Below are positions 1-7,434 of a stretch of 25,397 bases of DNA, piece after piece. Positions within the stretch are counted from its first letter, which is position 1; each line of letters starts with the position of its first letter. The notes under the pieces were generated by a model that searched no databases, had not been told where the DNA came from, and worked only from the letters and a program-made list of their open reading frames with translations. The position numbers and the translations under genes are program-made. This stretch comes from JALGWN01 sp964598025 (GTDB lineage Bacteria > Arandabacterota > Arandabacteria > Arandabacterales > Arandabacteraceae), in NCBI GenBank assembly GCA_964598025.1, contig CAZRAU010000042.1:1-25397 (forward strand). Reading direction: 5' to 3'.

Positions 1-23
1 CATCTACATGGGAGGTACGCAAC

Positions 24-152
24 ATGGGAAGAGGTGATCGACGAACCAAGCGGGGCAAGATCTGGCGGGGAAGCACCGGGAAAACCCGCCAGAAGAAACG
101 AAGAAAGTCCAGGGACAAACCCAAGACAGCCCGGGCCAAGCCGCAGGCCTGA
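24..152 (+). CDS. Small ribosomal subunit protein bTHX (30S THX)
   Basis: A 42-residue, extremely basic peptide begins MGRGDRRTKRGKIWRGSTGK, which matches the invariant N-terminus of the THX family (G-K/R-G-D-x-R-T-x-R-G-K-I-x-x-G). In the family this peptide sits in a cavity at the top of the 30S head and stabilises 16S rRNA. The Arg/Lys-rich tail continues to a TGA stop. GGAGG at 11-15 lies 8 bases before the ATG, so the start is clear. The tail is longer than the roughly 26 residues of the Thermus protein, as in many bacterial homologues. It is convergent with the next gene. The match rests on the N-terminal signature; the tail is too low in complexity to help. Confidence 0.85.
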   Translation: MGRGDRRTKRGKIWRGSTGKTRQKKRRKSRDKPKTARAKPQA

Positions 153-189
153 CCCCGGCCTGTCTGCATCCGGCGGCCCGGGGCCTCTG

Positions 190-834
190 TCAGGATAGCT
201 GGCCGAGGATACTCTCAGTCGTTGTCACGTACGCGAAGGCATAGGCCAGATTCTTGAGGCTCGCCACATGAAACTCCGGCTCGGGGGCCGCCGTCGCGTC
301 CGCTAAAAAGAACACCCTGAAATCACGGAAGAACCCGTCTCTGGCTGTGGATTCACAGCAGCAATTGGTCAAGACCCCGACAATGACAAGGTCGGTAACC
401 TCCATACCCCTCAATATCATCTCCAGGTCGGTGTCATAAAAAGCGCTGTACCTATGCTTCCATATGATTCGCTCGGTTTTGCGGGGTTTGAGGGCCCCGA
501 AGATCTCCACACCCTTGGTCCCCTTTATAAGGCTTTTTCCCAGCTTGATGTCCGGCCACCACTCGGCGGTCATGCCGCCGTCCACGGCGGGGTCCTCATG
601 CACATGGCCCGTGAAGATGACCGGGAGTGACGCGTTTCTGAAGGCACCGAGCAGGCGCTTTATGTTGGGGACTATGGCCTCGGCATAGTGGAAGAAGACC
701 GCCCCATCCTCGGCAAGGAACTCATTCTGCATGTCGATCACGAGGAGGCAGGCCTTCCGCTTCCTCAGCTTCATGCTGTGGGAATTGTAGCGCTTGATCT
801 CTTCGAGCCATCTCGGGGTCTGTTCTATCCACAT
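190..834 (-). CDS. Isochorismatase-family cysteine hydrolase
   Basis: This 214-aa protein has the isochorismatase/nicotinamidase alpha/beta fold. The catalytic triad is visible: Asp34 in LLVIDMQNEF, Lys126 in IIWKHRYSAF, and a nucleophilic Cys in GVLTNCCCESTARD (most likely Cys159 by alignment to the usual T-N/D-x-C-V motif). The segment before the Cys holds the family's cis-peptide loop. Family members hydrolyse isochorismate, nicotinamide, N-carbamoylsarcosine or related amides; the substrate here cannot be told from sequence. Length is typical. The ATG at 834 has AAAGGAGG 11 bases upstream. There is no signal peptide, so it is cytoplasmic. Three consecutive cysteines at the active site are slightly unusual. 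It appears to be transcribed alone. Confidence 0.9.
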   Translation of the reverse strand: MWIEQTPRWLEEIKRYNSHSMKLRKRKACLLVIDMQNEFLAEDGAVFFHYAEAIVPNIKRLLGAFRNASLPVIFTGHVHEDPAVDGGMTAEWWPDIKLGKSLIKGTKGVEIFGALKPRKTERIIWKHRYSAFYDTDLEMILRGMEVTDLVIVGVLTNCCCESTARDGFFRDFRVFFLADATAAPEPEFHVASLKNLAYAFAYVTTTESILGQLS

Positions 835-872
835 GCCGCGCAGGCCCTCCTTTCAGCGTGCTAACCTGAGGA

Positions 873-900
873 AGCATAAGGCAAAGACGCGCGATTGCAA
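873..900 (-). promoter_or_regulatory. Putative sigma70-type promoter of the isochorismatase-family gene
   Basis: On the minus strand, TTGCAA (900-895) and TATGCT (878-873) are separated by 16 bases, 39 bases before the ATG at 834. Each hexamer matches consensus at 4 of 6 positions. It overlaps the decayed 5' end of the P460-like pseudogene. This is inferred from spacing and position only. Confidence 0.35.
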
Positions 901-1212
901 GGTATTTCTGCTTGGCGCCCGCACGGTGCCTTTGTCAGGAGCTATGCCAATGACAAGGTGCTGGCTGCTTCAGGCACCGCCTATCCTCATGGTTCTCCTA
1001 TAGTTAAAGAGAACTGTATGCCTGATGCCACGCTTGCCGCTCTCACGGTCATGTACAGGGTGAAGGCTTAGAACCTCTAGCATGGGGATTGGTTCTGGGC
1101 GAAGTACGGCGTGGACGGTTCGGTTCAGGCCGAGGGCAGGAGCCGGGGCTGCATCGCGTACCATCGGGCCCGTAAGAACAAGGATTACCTCTTTCTGCAT
1201 GATCTGAAATGA
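892..1212 (+). pseudogene. Decayed cytochrome P460-family gene
   Basis: One continuous plus-strand frame (codons at 901+3n) reads RPHGAFVRSYAND, then YPHGSPIVKEN, then LAALTVMYRVKA, two stops, HGDWFWAKYGVDG, GCIAYH and DYLFLHDLK followed by TGA. This is the order of blocks in the cytochrome P460 family: PHGA-x-x-x-x-Y-x-N, G-x-I-I-V-K-E, LT-V-M-x-K, GDWFWAKY-x-x-DG, CxxCH heme site, NDYxF. The gene is dead. In-frame TAG codons occur at 1069-1071 and 1078-1080, the second heme cysteine of CxxCH is replaced by Tyr (codon TAC, 1159-1161), and the N-terminal export region is missing, with a TAA at 877-879. Intact members are periplasmic c-type heme proteins linked to hydroxylamine/NO or multiheme electron transfer. 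Because the frame is otherwise intact, decay looks recent. Confidence 0.75.
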
Positions 1213-1269
1213 GCGCGTTCTTCCGGGCCGAACAACAAATATCATACCCTTGGGGCCTTTGCAGGATAG

Positions 1270-1287
1270 AAAAACCCCTAATAGGGC
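1270..1287 (-). terminator. Weak Rho-independent terminator of the Lys-rich gene
   Basis: Read on the minus strand, GCCCT-ATT-AGGGG is followed directly by TTTTT, about 30 bases after the TAA stop at 1319. The stem is only four to five base pairs, so it would be a weak terminator. Confidence 0.4.
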
Positions 1288-1318
1288 AATAATACATTAA
1301 ATGCGGTAGTCTCGAACC

Positions 1319-1621
1319 TTATCTCTTGCGCATCGGGTGGCCGCAGCACATAAGCCTGCTGATGCCAAGGCCTTCCTTGCTGACAGCGACCTCCACGCCA
1401 CAGAGCACGCACGTGTACTTAGGCTTAGGCTTGCTTCTCGGCTTGGCCTTCGCAACCGATCGCTTCGCCGGTTTTTTGCGAGCGGGCTTCTTGCTTGCGC
1501 TCTTTTTCGCCGTTTTTTTCTTGGTCGTCTTCTTCTTGGCGGCCTTCTTCGTGCCCTTACGCTTGCCGGTCTTCTTTGTCGGTTTCTTGACGGCTTTCTT
1601 CTTGGCCTTGCGGACTGCCAT
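1319..1621 (-). CDS. Histone H1-like Lys/Ala-rich protein with a C-terminal Cys4 desulforedoxin-like module
   Basis: This 100-aa protein has two parts. Residues 1-68 are almost only Lys, Arg, Ala, Pro, Thr and Ser (repeats such as KKPTKKTGKRKG and KKPARKKPAKR), like the tails of bacterial histone H1-like proteins that bind DNA or RNA through charge. Residues 69-97 hold four cysteines as C71-x2-C74-x17-C92-C93, framed as YTCVLCGVEV...LMCCGHPM. That is the layout of desulforedoxin (YxCxLCGxxV...LVCCGxxM), which binds iron or zinc. The ATG at 1621 is chosen because GGAGGTG lies just before it; a longer upstream reading would put the SD inside the gene. A good promoter lies upstream. The role is inferred: a nucleoid- or RNA-binding protein with a metal-binding end. 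Confidence 0.75.
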   Translation of the reverse strand: MAVRKAKKKAVKKPTKKTGKRKGTKKAAKKKTTKKKTAKKSASKKPARKKPAKRSVAKAKPRSKPKPKYTCVLCGVEVAVSKEGLGISRLMCCGHPMRKR

Positions 1622-1664
1622 GTACTCACCTCCCCTCATATGGTTTCGTATGACTTCGGGGACG

Positions 1665-1692
1665 AGTATATTAGGAGTGGAAATCCTGTCAA
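1665..1692 (-). promoter_or_regulatory. Sigma70-type promoter of the Lys-rich Cys4 gene
   Basis: On the minus strand TTGACA (1692-1687, 6/6) and TATACT (1670-1665, 5/6) are 16 bases apart. The predicted transcript starts near 1658 and gives a leader of about 37 bases containing GGAGGTG. This is one of the strongest promoter matches in the window. Confidence 0.65.
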
Positions 1693-1743
1693 GATTTTCT
1701 TTATTATCCTAAAACACTTGTCTGACAATGGATGGAGGGAGAT

Positions 1744-3132
1744 ATGGCGGATTCCAGCAAGATGTCGCGGCTTCTTATGTGGCCTATCATGGTAATTCTG
1801 GGTGGTGTGCTTTGTGCAGTGTGTCACGGCCGGGAGGTCCCGGAAGGCGAGATCCTGAAGGCAAACCTCGTAACAAACGTGAGCTCCTATCCTGTCGACT
1901 ACTTATCCGGCTCCATGGCTCTCCATGCCCTGCACTCGGTCTTGATGGCGCAAGGCATGTCCGGGACGTATGCGGAACTTGTCGGCATCTCGGGCGCGGC
2001 GTTCAAGTTTGTGTATGACTCCACCGAGGCCTTTGAGCCCCTGAGGGACGCCTGTCCGTTCGATCTGCTTCGCACGGCTGCGGTACGGAGCGGCTTTCCC
2101 GACGCTCATTGGGAAACCGGTCTGGGCGGGAACGACCTGAGGCAGGTCATAAAGCGTGAAATCGATTCCGGCCGGCCTCTCGTCTCGCCGTTTCTTAAGA
2201 CCGATGCTTATAACGGGTTCAATGTCATCACCGGTTATGACTATGAACAAGACCAGTTTGAGGTCCAAGGGGCCTTCGAGCGAAGACGGCCCTATACTAT
2301 ACCCATACCGGACACCTGGGATGGGCCGACCTTGAGTCCCGCCGGCTGGGCGAGAAATCCGGTGTTTGTGCTGGGCGAGGCTGCCGATGATTCCGCGATG
2401 ATGGCGGACGTTTATAGTGACATGGCCGTCCAGGGGATCGAGCTTCTCCGAGGGGGGGCGCTTGGCTACGGACAGTCGGAGGGCGAGGCGCGCTACATGG
2501 CTGAGCCGGGGCCGCATGAGGCCCGGTACGGAGTGCCGGCATACGATGTCCTGGCATGGGATGTGCAATATGCGGATATCGTCAGCACGCGCCCTGACGG
2601 GGATGTGCTCAACTTCGGCCTACTATGGCGGATCGATGCGATGGTGGGCCTGCTCGAACATGACCGGAGGTACGGGCCCGAGTTTGCGGCTTTTCTGAAG
2701 GGCGTCCTCTCCCAGCAAGAGGCCGCAATGCTCCACGAGCTGGTCACCGGTTTCGACAGGGCCGCGGGCGATGCCGCCGATCTGAGGAGGCTTTTCCGGC
2801 ATGAGGTACCCGACACGCTGGCGGACCCGCGTACAGTCCTCGAGTATGCAGCCAAGAGCAGGGCGCTGGTCTACAGCCTGCCCGATGGGGATGGGTTGGC
2901 GGCACGCCTCCGGGAGATGGGCCGGCATGTATATGAATGTCCATGGGGCTGGGTCATGGTCGAAGACACTCCCGAGAGGCGCCTCGAAGCCAAGATGAAA
3001 GTAATCAGTATCCGCAGCAGGGACCTTGAGTGTCTGGGCTATATGGAACGAATCGCAGAGGGCATCAGGTCGGCGAGCGAGCGGAAGTGGCCGCCGCGGA
3101 AATGGCGGCCCGATAGACTGAAACAAGAATAG
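1744..3132 (+). CDS. Exported protein of unknown function, possible C39/BtrH_N-like fold
   Basis: This 462-aa protein starts with a basic n-region and a hydrophobic stretch (residues about 8-25) ending AVCHG, a likely signal peptide. The ATG at 1744 is chosen over in-frame ATG 1732 because GGAGG (1734-1738) lies five bases before it and would otherwise be coding. Residues about 40-220 loosely resemble the papain-like BtrH_N/C39 layout: a helix after SGSMALHALH, GISGAAFKF, then SGRPLVSPF and GYDYEQDQFEV, the last being the usual 'hold for Y-D' beta hairpin. The residue where those families have a catalytic Cys (CGS) appears to be Ser here. The C-terminal half (about 220-462) is helical and unrecognised. 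A peptide- or acyl-handling role is speculative. Confidence 0.55.
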   Translation: MADSSKMSRLLMWPIMVILGGVLCAVCHGREVPEGEILKANLVTNVSSYPVDYLSGSMALHALHSVLMAQGMSGTYAELVGISGAAFKFVYDSTEAFEPLRDACPFDLLRTAAVRSGFPDAHWETGLGGNDLRQVIKREIDSGRPLVSPFLKTDAYNGFNVITGYDYEQDQFEVQGAFERRRPYTIPIPDTWDGPTLSPAGWARNPVFVLGEAADDSAMMADVYSDMAVQGIELLRGGALGYGQSEGEARYMAEPGPHEARYGVPAYDVLAWDVQYADIVSTRPDGDVLNFGLLWRIDAMVGLLEHDRRYGPEFAAFLKGVLSQQEAAMLHELVTGFDRAAGDAADLRRLFRHEVPDTLADPRTVLEYAAKSRALVYSLPDGDGLAARLREMGRHVYECPWGWVMVEDTPERRLEAKMKVISIRSRDLECLGYMERIAEGIRSASERKWPPRKWRPDRLKQE

Positions 3133-3157
3133 GCACTTTACATGGGGGGTGATCCGG

Positions 3158-4165
3158 ATGAAAGGCAAGCAGGAGATCGGCGCCATTTCAAGGAAATTGG
3201 CCAAGCTCTGCCGGGGCAGCGCTTTCTTCAGGTGCGCAAGCAAGTATGCTGTTCCCTCCGATGAATCTGTGAGGGAGATCCTGAATCTGTTTCAGAAGGT
3301 CCTATTCATAGGCTATTTCGGAAAACAGAATGTGCCGGACTGGGATCTGGAACCGCATCTCCACGTGCTGATGTCGGAGCTTTTCGACGTGTTGTCCACT
3401 CAAGTCGCCAAGAGCCTAAGACATGAATGCGAAGGCTTGCACGAGATGTGCGACAACTGCAAGACCCGCGGTGAGGAGCATTCGCTGGTACTCATGCGCC
3501 GCATTCCCCATATAAGGAAAATGCTGGAGGGTGACGTGCGGGCGGCTCTGGACGGCGACCCCGCCGCCAAGAGTTTCGATGAGGTGATATTCAGCTACCC
3601 GTGCATAAGAGCCATCATGGTCCACAGGATCGCCCACGAGCTCTATGGTCTCGGCGTCCCTTTGCTGCCCCGGATCATGTCGGAATCGGCGCATACGGTG
3701 AGCGGCATAGACATTCATCCGGGTGCCCGGATCGGCAAGAATTTCTTTATAGATCACGGGACCGGAGTGGTGATAGGCGAGACGACCGTCATAGGCAACA
3801 ATGTCAAGATCTACCAGGGTGTCACCCTGGGCGCGCTGAGCTTCCCCAAGGACGACCGCGGCAACCTCCTGAGAGGCATCAAGCGCCATCCGACCATCGA
3901 AGATGGCGTGACCATCTATGCGGGGGCCACGGTGCTTGGGGGCGACACCGTCATCGGCAAGGGCTCGACCATAGGCGGGAATGTCTGGATCACGCGGAGC
4001 GTGCCGCCCGGGACCAGGGTCGTGATCGAACCACCCGAGCTCCTGATAAAGGGAGAGATTACAGGGCGAGTCCGGGAAGGTCGCGGCGTCGCCAAGGTAC
4101 GAGGCGGCTCGCGCCCAAAGCAGGCCACCAAGCGCAAGTCCAGGCCCCAGCGCCGCAAGAAATAG
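3158..4165 (+). CDS. cysE: Serine O-acetyltransferase (EpsC/CysE type)
   Basis: It transfers acetyl from acetyl-CoA to L-serine, the first step of cysteine synthesis. The protein has 335 residues. The N-terminal half is helical and ends in MVHRIAHELYGLGVPLLPR; the C-terminal half is a left-handed beta-helix with hexapeptide repeats (IDIHPGARIG, FFIDHGTGVVIGET, VKIYQGVTLGA, IEDGVTIYAGATVLG, STIGGNVWIT). The IDHGTG His and the RHPTIED segment are the family's active-site marks. A helical N-terminus of about 180 residues fits the longer EpsC-like subgroup. An unusual basic tail of about 30 residues (GSRPKQATKRKSRPQRRKK) follows the beta-helix. ATG 3158 is preferred over GTG 3149, which overlaps the G-rich SD. 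It lies 25 bases after the preceding gene and may be cotranscribed with it. Confidence 0.92.
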   Translation: MKGKQEIGAISRKLAKLCRGSAFFRCASKYAVPSDESVREILNLFQKVLFIGYFGKQNVPDWDLEPHLHVLMSELFDVLSTQVAKSLRHECEGLHEMCDNCKTRGEEHSLVLMRRIPHIRKMLEGDVRAALDGDPAAKSFDEVIFSYPCIRAIMVHRIAHELYGLGVPLLPRIMSESAHTVSGIDIHPGARIGKNFFIDHGTGVVIGETTVIGNNVKIYQGVTLGALSFPKDDRGNLLRGIKRHPTIEDGVTIYAGATVLGGDTVIGKGSTIGGNVWITRSVPPGTRVVIEPPELLIKGEITGRVREGRGVAKVRGGSRPKQATKRKSRPQRRKK

Positions 4166-4177
4166 GATATAACGGAC

Positions 4178-4223
4178 GGGGCCGGATCTTGAAGATCGAA
4201 CTGAAGCTTCAAGATCCGACCCC
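4178..4223. repeat. REP-like palindrome, copy 1
   Basis: Inverted repeat: GGGGCCGGATCTTGAAG (4178-4194) and CTTCAAGATCCGACCCC (4207-4223), 17-bp arms with one mismatch around a 12-base loop. It lies between the convergent ends of cysE and the aconitase gene. The same arm sequence recurs at 18249 and 20361. It may also act as a bidirectional terminator. Confidence 0.8.
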
Positions 4224-4234
4224 ATGCCTTTTCT

Positions 4235-6163
4235 TTACGACACGACCTGCTTCACGTGATTGAGGAGGCCGCCATCCAATAGGGTTTGCCGTTGGCGCTC
4301 GGATAAATCGTACTCGGCTTTTATCTTCGTACCCTTGGTCTCGTTTATGAGTGTCAGGGGCTCATCTCGCTCGATGCTTGCGCGCACGTTTTCCACCCGG
4401 ATACTGTCACCGCTTTCGATCTTGCCGTAATCCGCCGGGTCGGCGAAGGTGAGCGGGATAATGCCGAAGTTCACAAGATTGGCCTTGTGTATCCTGGCGA
4501 ACGACTTGGCAAGCACCCACTTGATCCCGAGATACATGGGAGCGAGGGCTGCATGTTCCCTGCTTGAGCCCTGGCCGTAGTTCTCTCCGCCGACCACGAA
4601 GCCGCCGCCCTGTTGCCTGGCGCGACTCGGGAAGGTGGGATCCACGACCTCGAAGACATGCTCGGATATGGCCGGTATATTTGATCTCAAGGGCAGGATC
4701 TTTGCGCCCGCAGGCATTATGTGGTCGGTCGTTATGTTGTCTTCGACCTTGAGCAGCACCGTACCCTCTATCTTGTCCGGAAGCGGCTGCGCCTTGGGGA
4801 GGGGTTTTATGTTGGGTCCCCGGAGCACCTCTACCTTGCTCCCGTCCTTAGGCGGCGTTACGATCATGTTGTCGTTGATGAGGAAACTCCCGGGGAGCAC
4901 TATCTTCGGCGCCTTTCCGAGCTTCCTGGGGTCGGTGATCTTGCCCGTCAGGGCCGCAGCCAGCGCGGTCTCCACACTCACCAGATAGACATCGGCGTCT
5001 TTGGTACCGCTTCGACCCAGGAAGTTGCGGTTGAAGGTTCTCAAGGTAGTGGAGCCCGATGGCGGGGACTGGCCCATGCCGATACAGGGTCCGCAGGCCG
5101 ATTCGAGTATCCTGGCTCCGGCACCCACTATCTTCGCAAGATCGCCGCTTCGGGCTATCATCTCGAAGACCTGCTTGGATCCGGGGGAGACGACCAGGCT
5201 CATGCCCGGAGGTACGGTCTTGCCGTCAAGCACCGCCGCCGCCGTGAGCAGGTCCTTCAAGGATGAGTTGGTGCAGCTGCCGATGGCCACCTGCTGAACG
5301 GGTTTGCCCTCGATTTCGGTGACCTTGACCACGTTATCCGGGCTATGGGGTTGAGCTATCATGGGTTCCAGCGTGGTGAGATCTATTTCGACGACCTCGT
5401 CGTACGCGGCATCGGTGTCGGCCACGATCTCCGACCAGTCGGATTCCCTCCCCTGGGCTTTAAGGAAGGCACGGGTGACGTCATCGCTCGGGAAGACCGA
5501 AGTGGTGGCGCCCAGCTCGGCCCCCATGTTGGTGATGGTCGCGCGCTCGGGGACGCCCAGGGTCTTAACGCCGGGGCCGCCATACTCCATTATCTTGCCT
5601 ACGCCGCCTTTGACCGACAGTCTTCTCAGCAATTCGAGTATCACGTCCTTGGCCGCCACCCATTCGGACAGCCTCCCGGTCAGCTTGACGAGCACAATCC
5701 TCGGGGCGGGCACATGGAATGGATAGCCTGCCATGGCGGCCGCCACATCCAGTCCGCCGGCGCCGATGGCGACCATGCCGATCCCACCGCCTGTGGGCGT
5801 ATGGCTGTCGGAGCCGAGTAGGGTCCTGCCGGGCACACCGAAGCGTTCCAGGTTGACCTGATGGCAGATGCCGTTACCGGGTCTGGAGAAATAGATGCCG
5901 TGCCTGGCGGCAACGCTCTCGAGGAACCTGTGGTCATCCGCATTCTCGAAACCGGATTGAAGCGTGTTGTGATCGACATAGCTGACCGACAGGTCGGTCT
6001 TCACCCTGGCTATGTCCATGGCTTCGAACTGAAGATAGGCCATGGTCCCGGTGGCATCCTGCGTGAGGGTCTGATCGATCCTGATCGCGATTTCCTTGCC
6101 CGGCTCAAGCGTTCCCTTGACCACGTGTTTCTCCAGGATCTTCTGTGTTACTGACTTTCCCAC
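4235..6163 (-). CDS. Aconitate hydratase
   Basis: It converts citrate to isocitrate via cis-aconitate in the TCA cycle, using a [4Fe-4S] cluster. The three cluster cysteines are visible: Cys297 in IGSCTNSS, and Cys357 and Cys360 in ACGPCIGMGQ. Other family blocks are SDSHTPTGGGIGMVAIGAGG, DNITTDHIMPAG and GENYGQGSSREHAA, the last in the swivelling C-terminal domain. At 642 aa it belongs to the short aconitase form rather than the roughly 890-aa AcnA or AcnB. The start chosen is GTG at 6163 (reads MGKSVTQKILEKHVV), because GGAGGT sits seven bases before it, inside the longer ATG reading from 6178. A promoter with 17-base spacing lies upstream. It is convergent with cysE and divergent from cysK. 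Confidence 0.93.
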   Translation of the reverse strand: MGKSVTQKILEKHVVKGTLEPGKEIAIRIDQTLTQDATGTMAYLQFEAMDIARVKTDLSVSYVDHNTLQSGFENADDHRFLESVAARHGIYFSRPGNGICHQVNLERFGVPGRTLLGSDSHTPTGGGIGMVAIGAGGLDVAAAMAGYPFHVPAPRIVLVKLTGRLSEWVAAKDVILELLRRLSVKGGVGKIMEYGGPGVKTLGVPERATITNMGAELGATTSVFPSDDVTRAFLKAQGRESDWSEIVADTDAAYDEVVEIDLTTLEPMIAQPHSPDNVVKVTEIEGKPVQQVAIGSCTNSSLKDLLTAAAVLDGKTVPPGMSLVVSPGSKQVFEMIARSGDLAKIVGAGARILESACGPCIGMGQSPPSGSTTLRTFNRNFLGRSGTKDADVYLVSVETALAAALTGKITDPRKLGKAPKIVLPGSFLINDNMIVTPPKDGSKVEVLRGPNIKPLPKAQPLPDKIEGTVLLKVEDNITTDHIMPAGAKILPLRSNIPAISEHVFEVVDPTFPSRARQQGGGFVVGGENYGQGSSREHAALAPMYLGIKWVLAKSFARIHKANLVNFGIIPLTFADPADYGKIESGDSIRVENVRASIERDEPLTLINETKGTKIKAEYDLSERQRQTLLDGGLLNHVKQVVS

Positions 6164-6224
6164 GTCGCTTACCTCCATGTTGGAAGTGTCCCAATGTTCT
6201 TACATGTCGATTTCTCAGCCGGTG

Positions 6225-6253
6225 ATGATACCATGCGCCGCCGCAAATCTCAA
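6225..6253 (-). promoter_or_regulatory. Sigma70-type promoter of the aconitase gene
   Basis: On the minus strand TTGAGA (6253-6248) and TATCAT (6230-6225) are 17 bases apart, about 62 bases before the GTG start. The decamer ATGGTATCAT is also present at the putative promoter near 7454. Confidence 0.55.
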
Positions 6254-6358
6254 GCCAATTGGCGACAACCCGCGGGGTCCGGCCTTCCGCGGGCTCGCAG
6301 GCTCCGGACCGTCGGGCCCCTACACTCTATGTGATTCTTTGCGCTCGCCTCATTCTGC

Positions 6359-6387
6359 TTAACAGGGCCGGGTGAGCCTGTTAGAGT
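6359..6387 (+). promoter_or_regulatory. Putative cysK promoter overlapped by an inverted repeat (possible operator)
   Basis: TTAACA (6359-6364) and TAGAGT (6382-6387) are 17 bases apart, 29 bases before the cysK ATG. A perfect inverted repeat, AACAGG (6361-6366) and CCTGTT (6377-6382) with a 10-base gap, lies across the -35 to -10 region. That is where a dimeric repressor would bind. Neither the promoter nor the operator is proven. Confidence 0.4.
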
Positions 6388-6415
6388 GGGTAAGAGCCGG
6401 ACAAGGAGGAAATAC

Positions 6416-7342
6416 ATGAGAATCGCAGATGACATAACCCAGCTGGTCGGGAATACGCCGTTGGTGCGCCTGGGGAAGCTTGCGGCGGGGTTCCCTGGGG
6501 TGGTGGTGGGAAAGCTCGAGACCTTCAATCCCATGGCGAGCGTGAAGGACCGGATAGCTCTGAACATGATAGCAACTGCCGAGAAACAGGGGCTTCTGGA
6601 TCACGATACGCTGATAGTGGAGCCCACGAGCGGGAACACGGGCATCGGCCTGGCATTCGTCTGTGCTGCCAGAGGCTACAGGCTGATCCTCACCATGCCT
6701 GATACCATGAGCATAGAGCGGCGGAAGCTCGTGACCGCGCTCGGAGCGAAGGTTGTGCTGACCCCCGGGAAGCAGGGCATGATGGGGGCGATTGCCAAAG
6801 CAAGGGAGATAGCGGGCTCCCAGGCGAAATCTTTCATCCCCATGCAGTTCGAAAACCCCGCCAATCCCGAGGCCCACAGGCTAACAACGGCCGAGGAGAT
6901 CTGGGCCGATACGGAGGGTGCGGTGGACATGGTCGTCTGTGGCGTGGGCACGGGAGGAACGATTACCGGCGTAGGCGAAGCCCTGAAGCCCCGCAAGGCG
7001 GGCCTGAAGATGATAGCGGTCGAGCCGGCAGACTCCCCGGTGCTGGCCGGTGGAGCGCCGGGGCCTCACAAGATCCAGGGCATCGGTCCGGGTTTTGTCC
7101 CCGGTGTCATCAACATGGAAATAATCGACGAGATCATCCCGGTCACCTATGGCGATGCGGCCGGAACCGCAAGGAGGCTCGCTCTCGAGGAAGGCATCTT
7201 CTGTGGGGTGTCGGCCGGGGCAGCCATCTTCGCGGCACTCGGGATCGCGGTGAGGCCGGAGAGCGAGGGCAAGCTCGTGGTCGCAATCCTCTGTGATACC
7301 GGCGAACGCTACTTATCGACGGACCTCTGGGGAACGGACTGA
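6416..7342 (+). CDS. cysK: Cysteine synthase (O-acetylserine sulfhydrylase)
   Basis: This PLP enzyme makes L-cysteine from O-acetylserine and sulfide, the step after serine O-acetyltransferase. It has 308 residues, the usual length. Motifs in order: LVGNTPLVRLGKL at the N-terminus, the PLP lysine Lys44 in NPMASVKDRIALNMI, the substrate loop PTSGNTGIGLAF, the phosphate loop GVGTGGTITGVGE, and GVSAGAAIFAAL with the C-terminal CDTGERYLST. ATG 6416 is chosen because AAGGAGGAAATAC precedes it; an in-frame start at 6386 has no such site. It is separated from cysE by the opposite-strand aconitase gene, so the two cysteine genes are close but not cotranscribed. Confidence 0.95.
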   Translation: MRIADDITQLVGNTPLVRLGKLAAGFPGVVVGKLETFNPMASVKDRIALNMIATAEKQGLLDHDTLIVEPTSGNTGIGLAFVCAARGYRLILTMPDTMSIERRKLVTALGAKVVLTPGKQGMMGAIAKAREIAGSQAKSFIPMQFENPANPEAHRLTTAEEIWADTEGAVDMVVCGVGTGGTITGVGEALKPRKAGLKMIAVEPADSPVLAGGAPGPHKIQGIGPGFVPGVINMEIIDEIIPVTYGDAAGTARRLALEEGIFCGVSAGAAIFAALGIAVRPESEGKLVVAILCDTGERYLSTDLWGTD

Positions 7343-7375
7343 GCCTCCGGGGAGGTCTGATTCGGCCCCTTTGTT

Positions 7376-7411
7376 GCCCCGGGACCGGACCCATGGGTAG
7401 TCCCACGGGGC
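7376..7411 (+). terminator. GC-rich hairpin after cysK, possible terminator
   Basis: GCCCCGGGAC (7376-7385) can pair with GTCCC-AC-GGGGC (7400-7411), ten base pairs with a two-base bulge and a 14-base loop, 34 bases after the cysK stop. No U-tract follows, so if it terminates transcription it is not a classical intrinsic terminator. Confidence 0.35.
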
Positions 7412-7434
7412 CCCCCTCGAACTAATAGCATTGA

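Noticed and set aside
1069..1080. Stop-codon readthrough or selenocysteine in the P460-like frame
   Set aside because: Both stops are TAG, not TGA, and the heme cysteine and N-terminus are also lost, so decay is the simpler explanation.
3158..7342. A single cysteine-synthesis operon
   Set aside because: cysE and cysK are split by the opposite-strand aconitase gene, so they cannot share a transcript.
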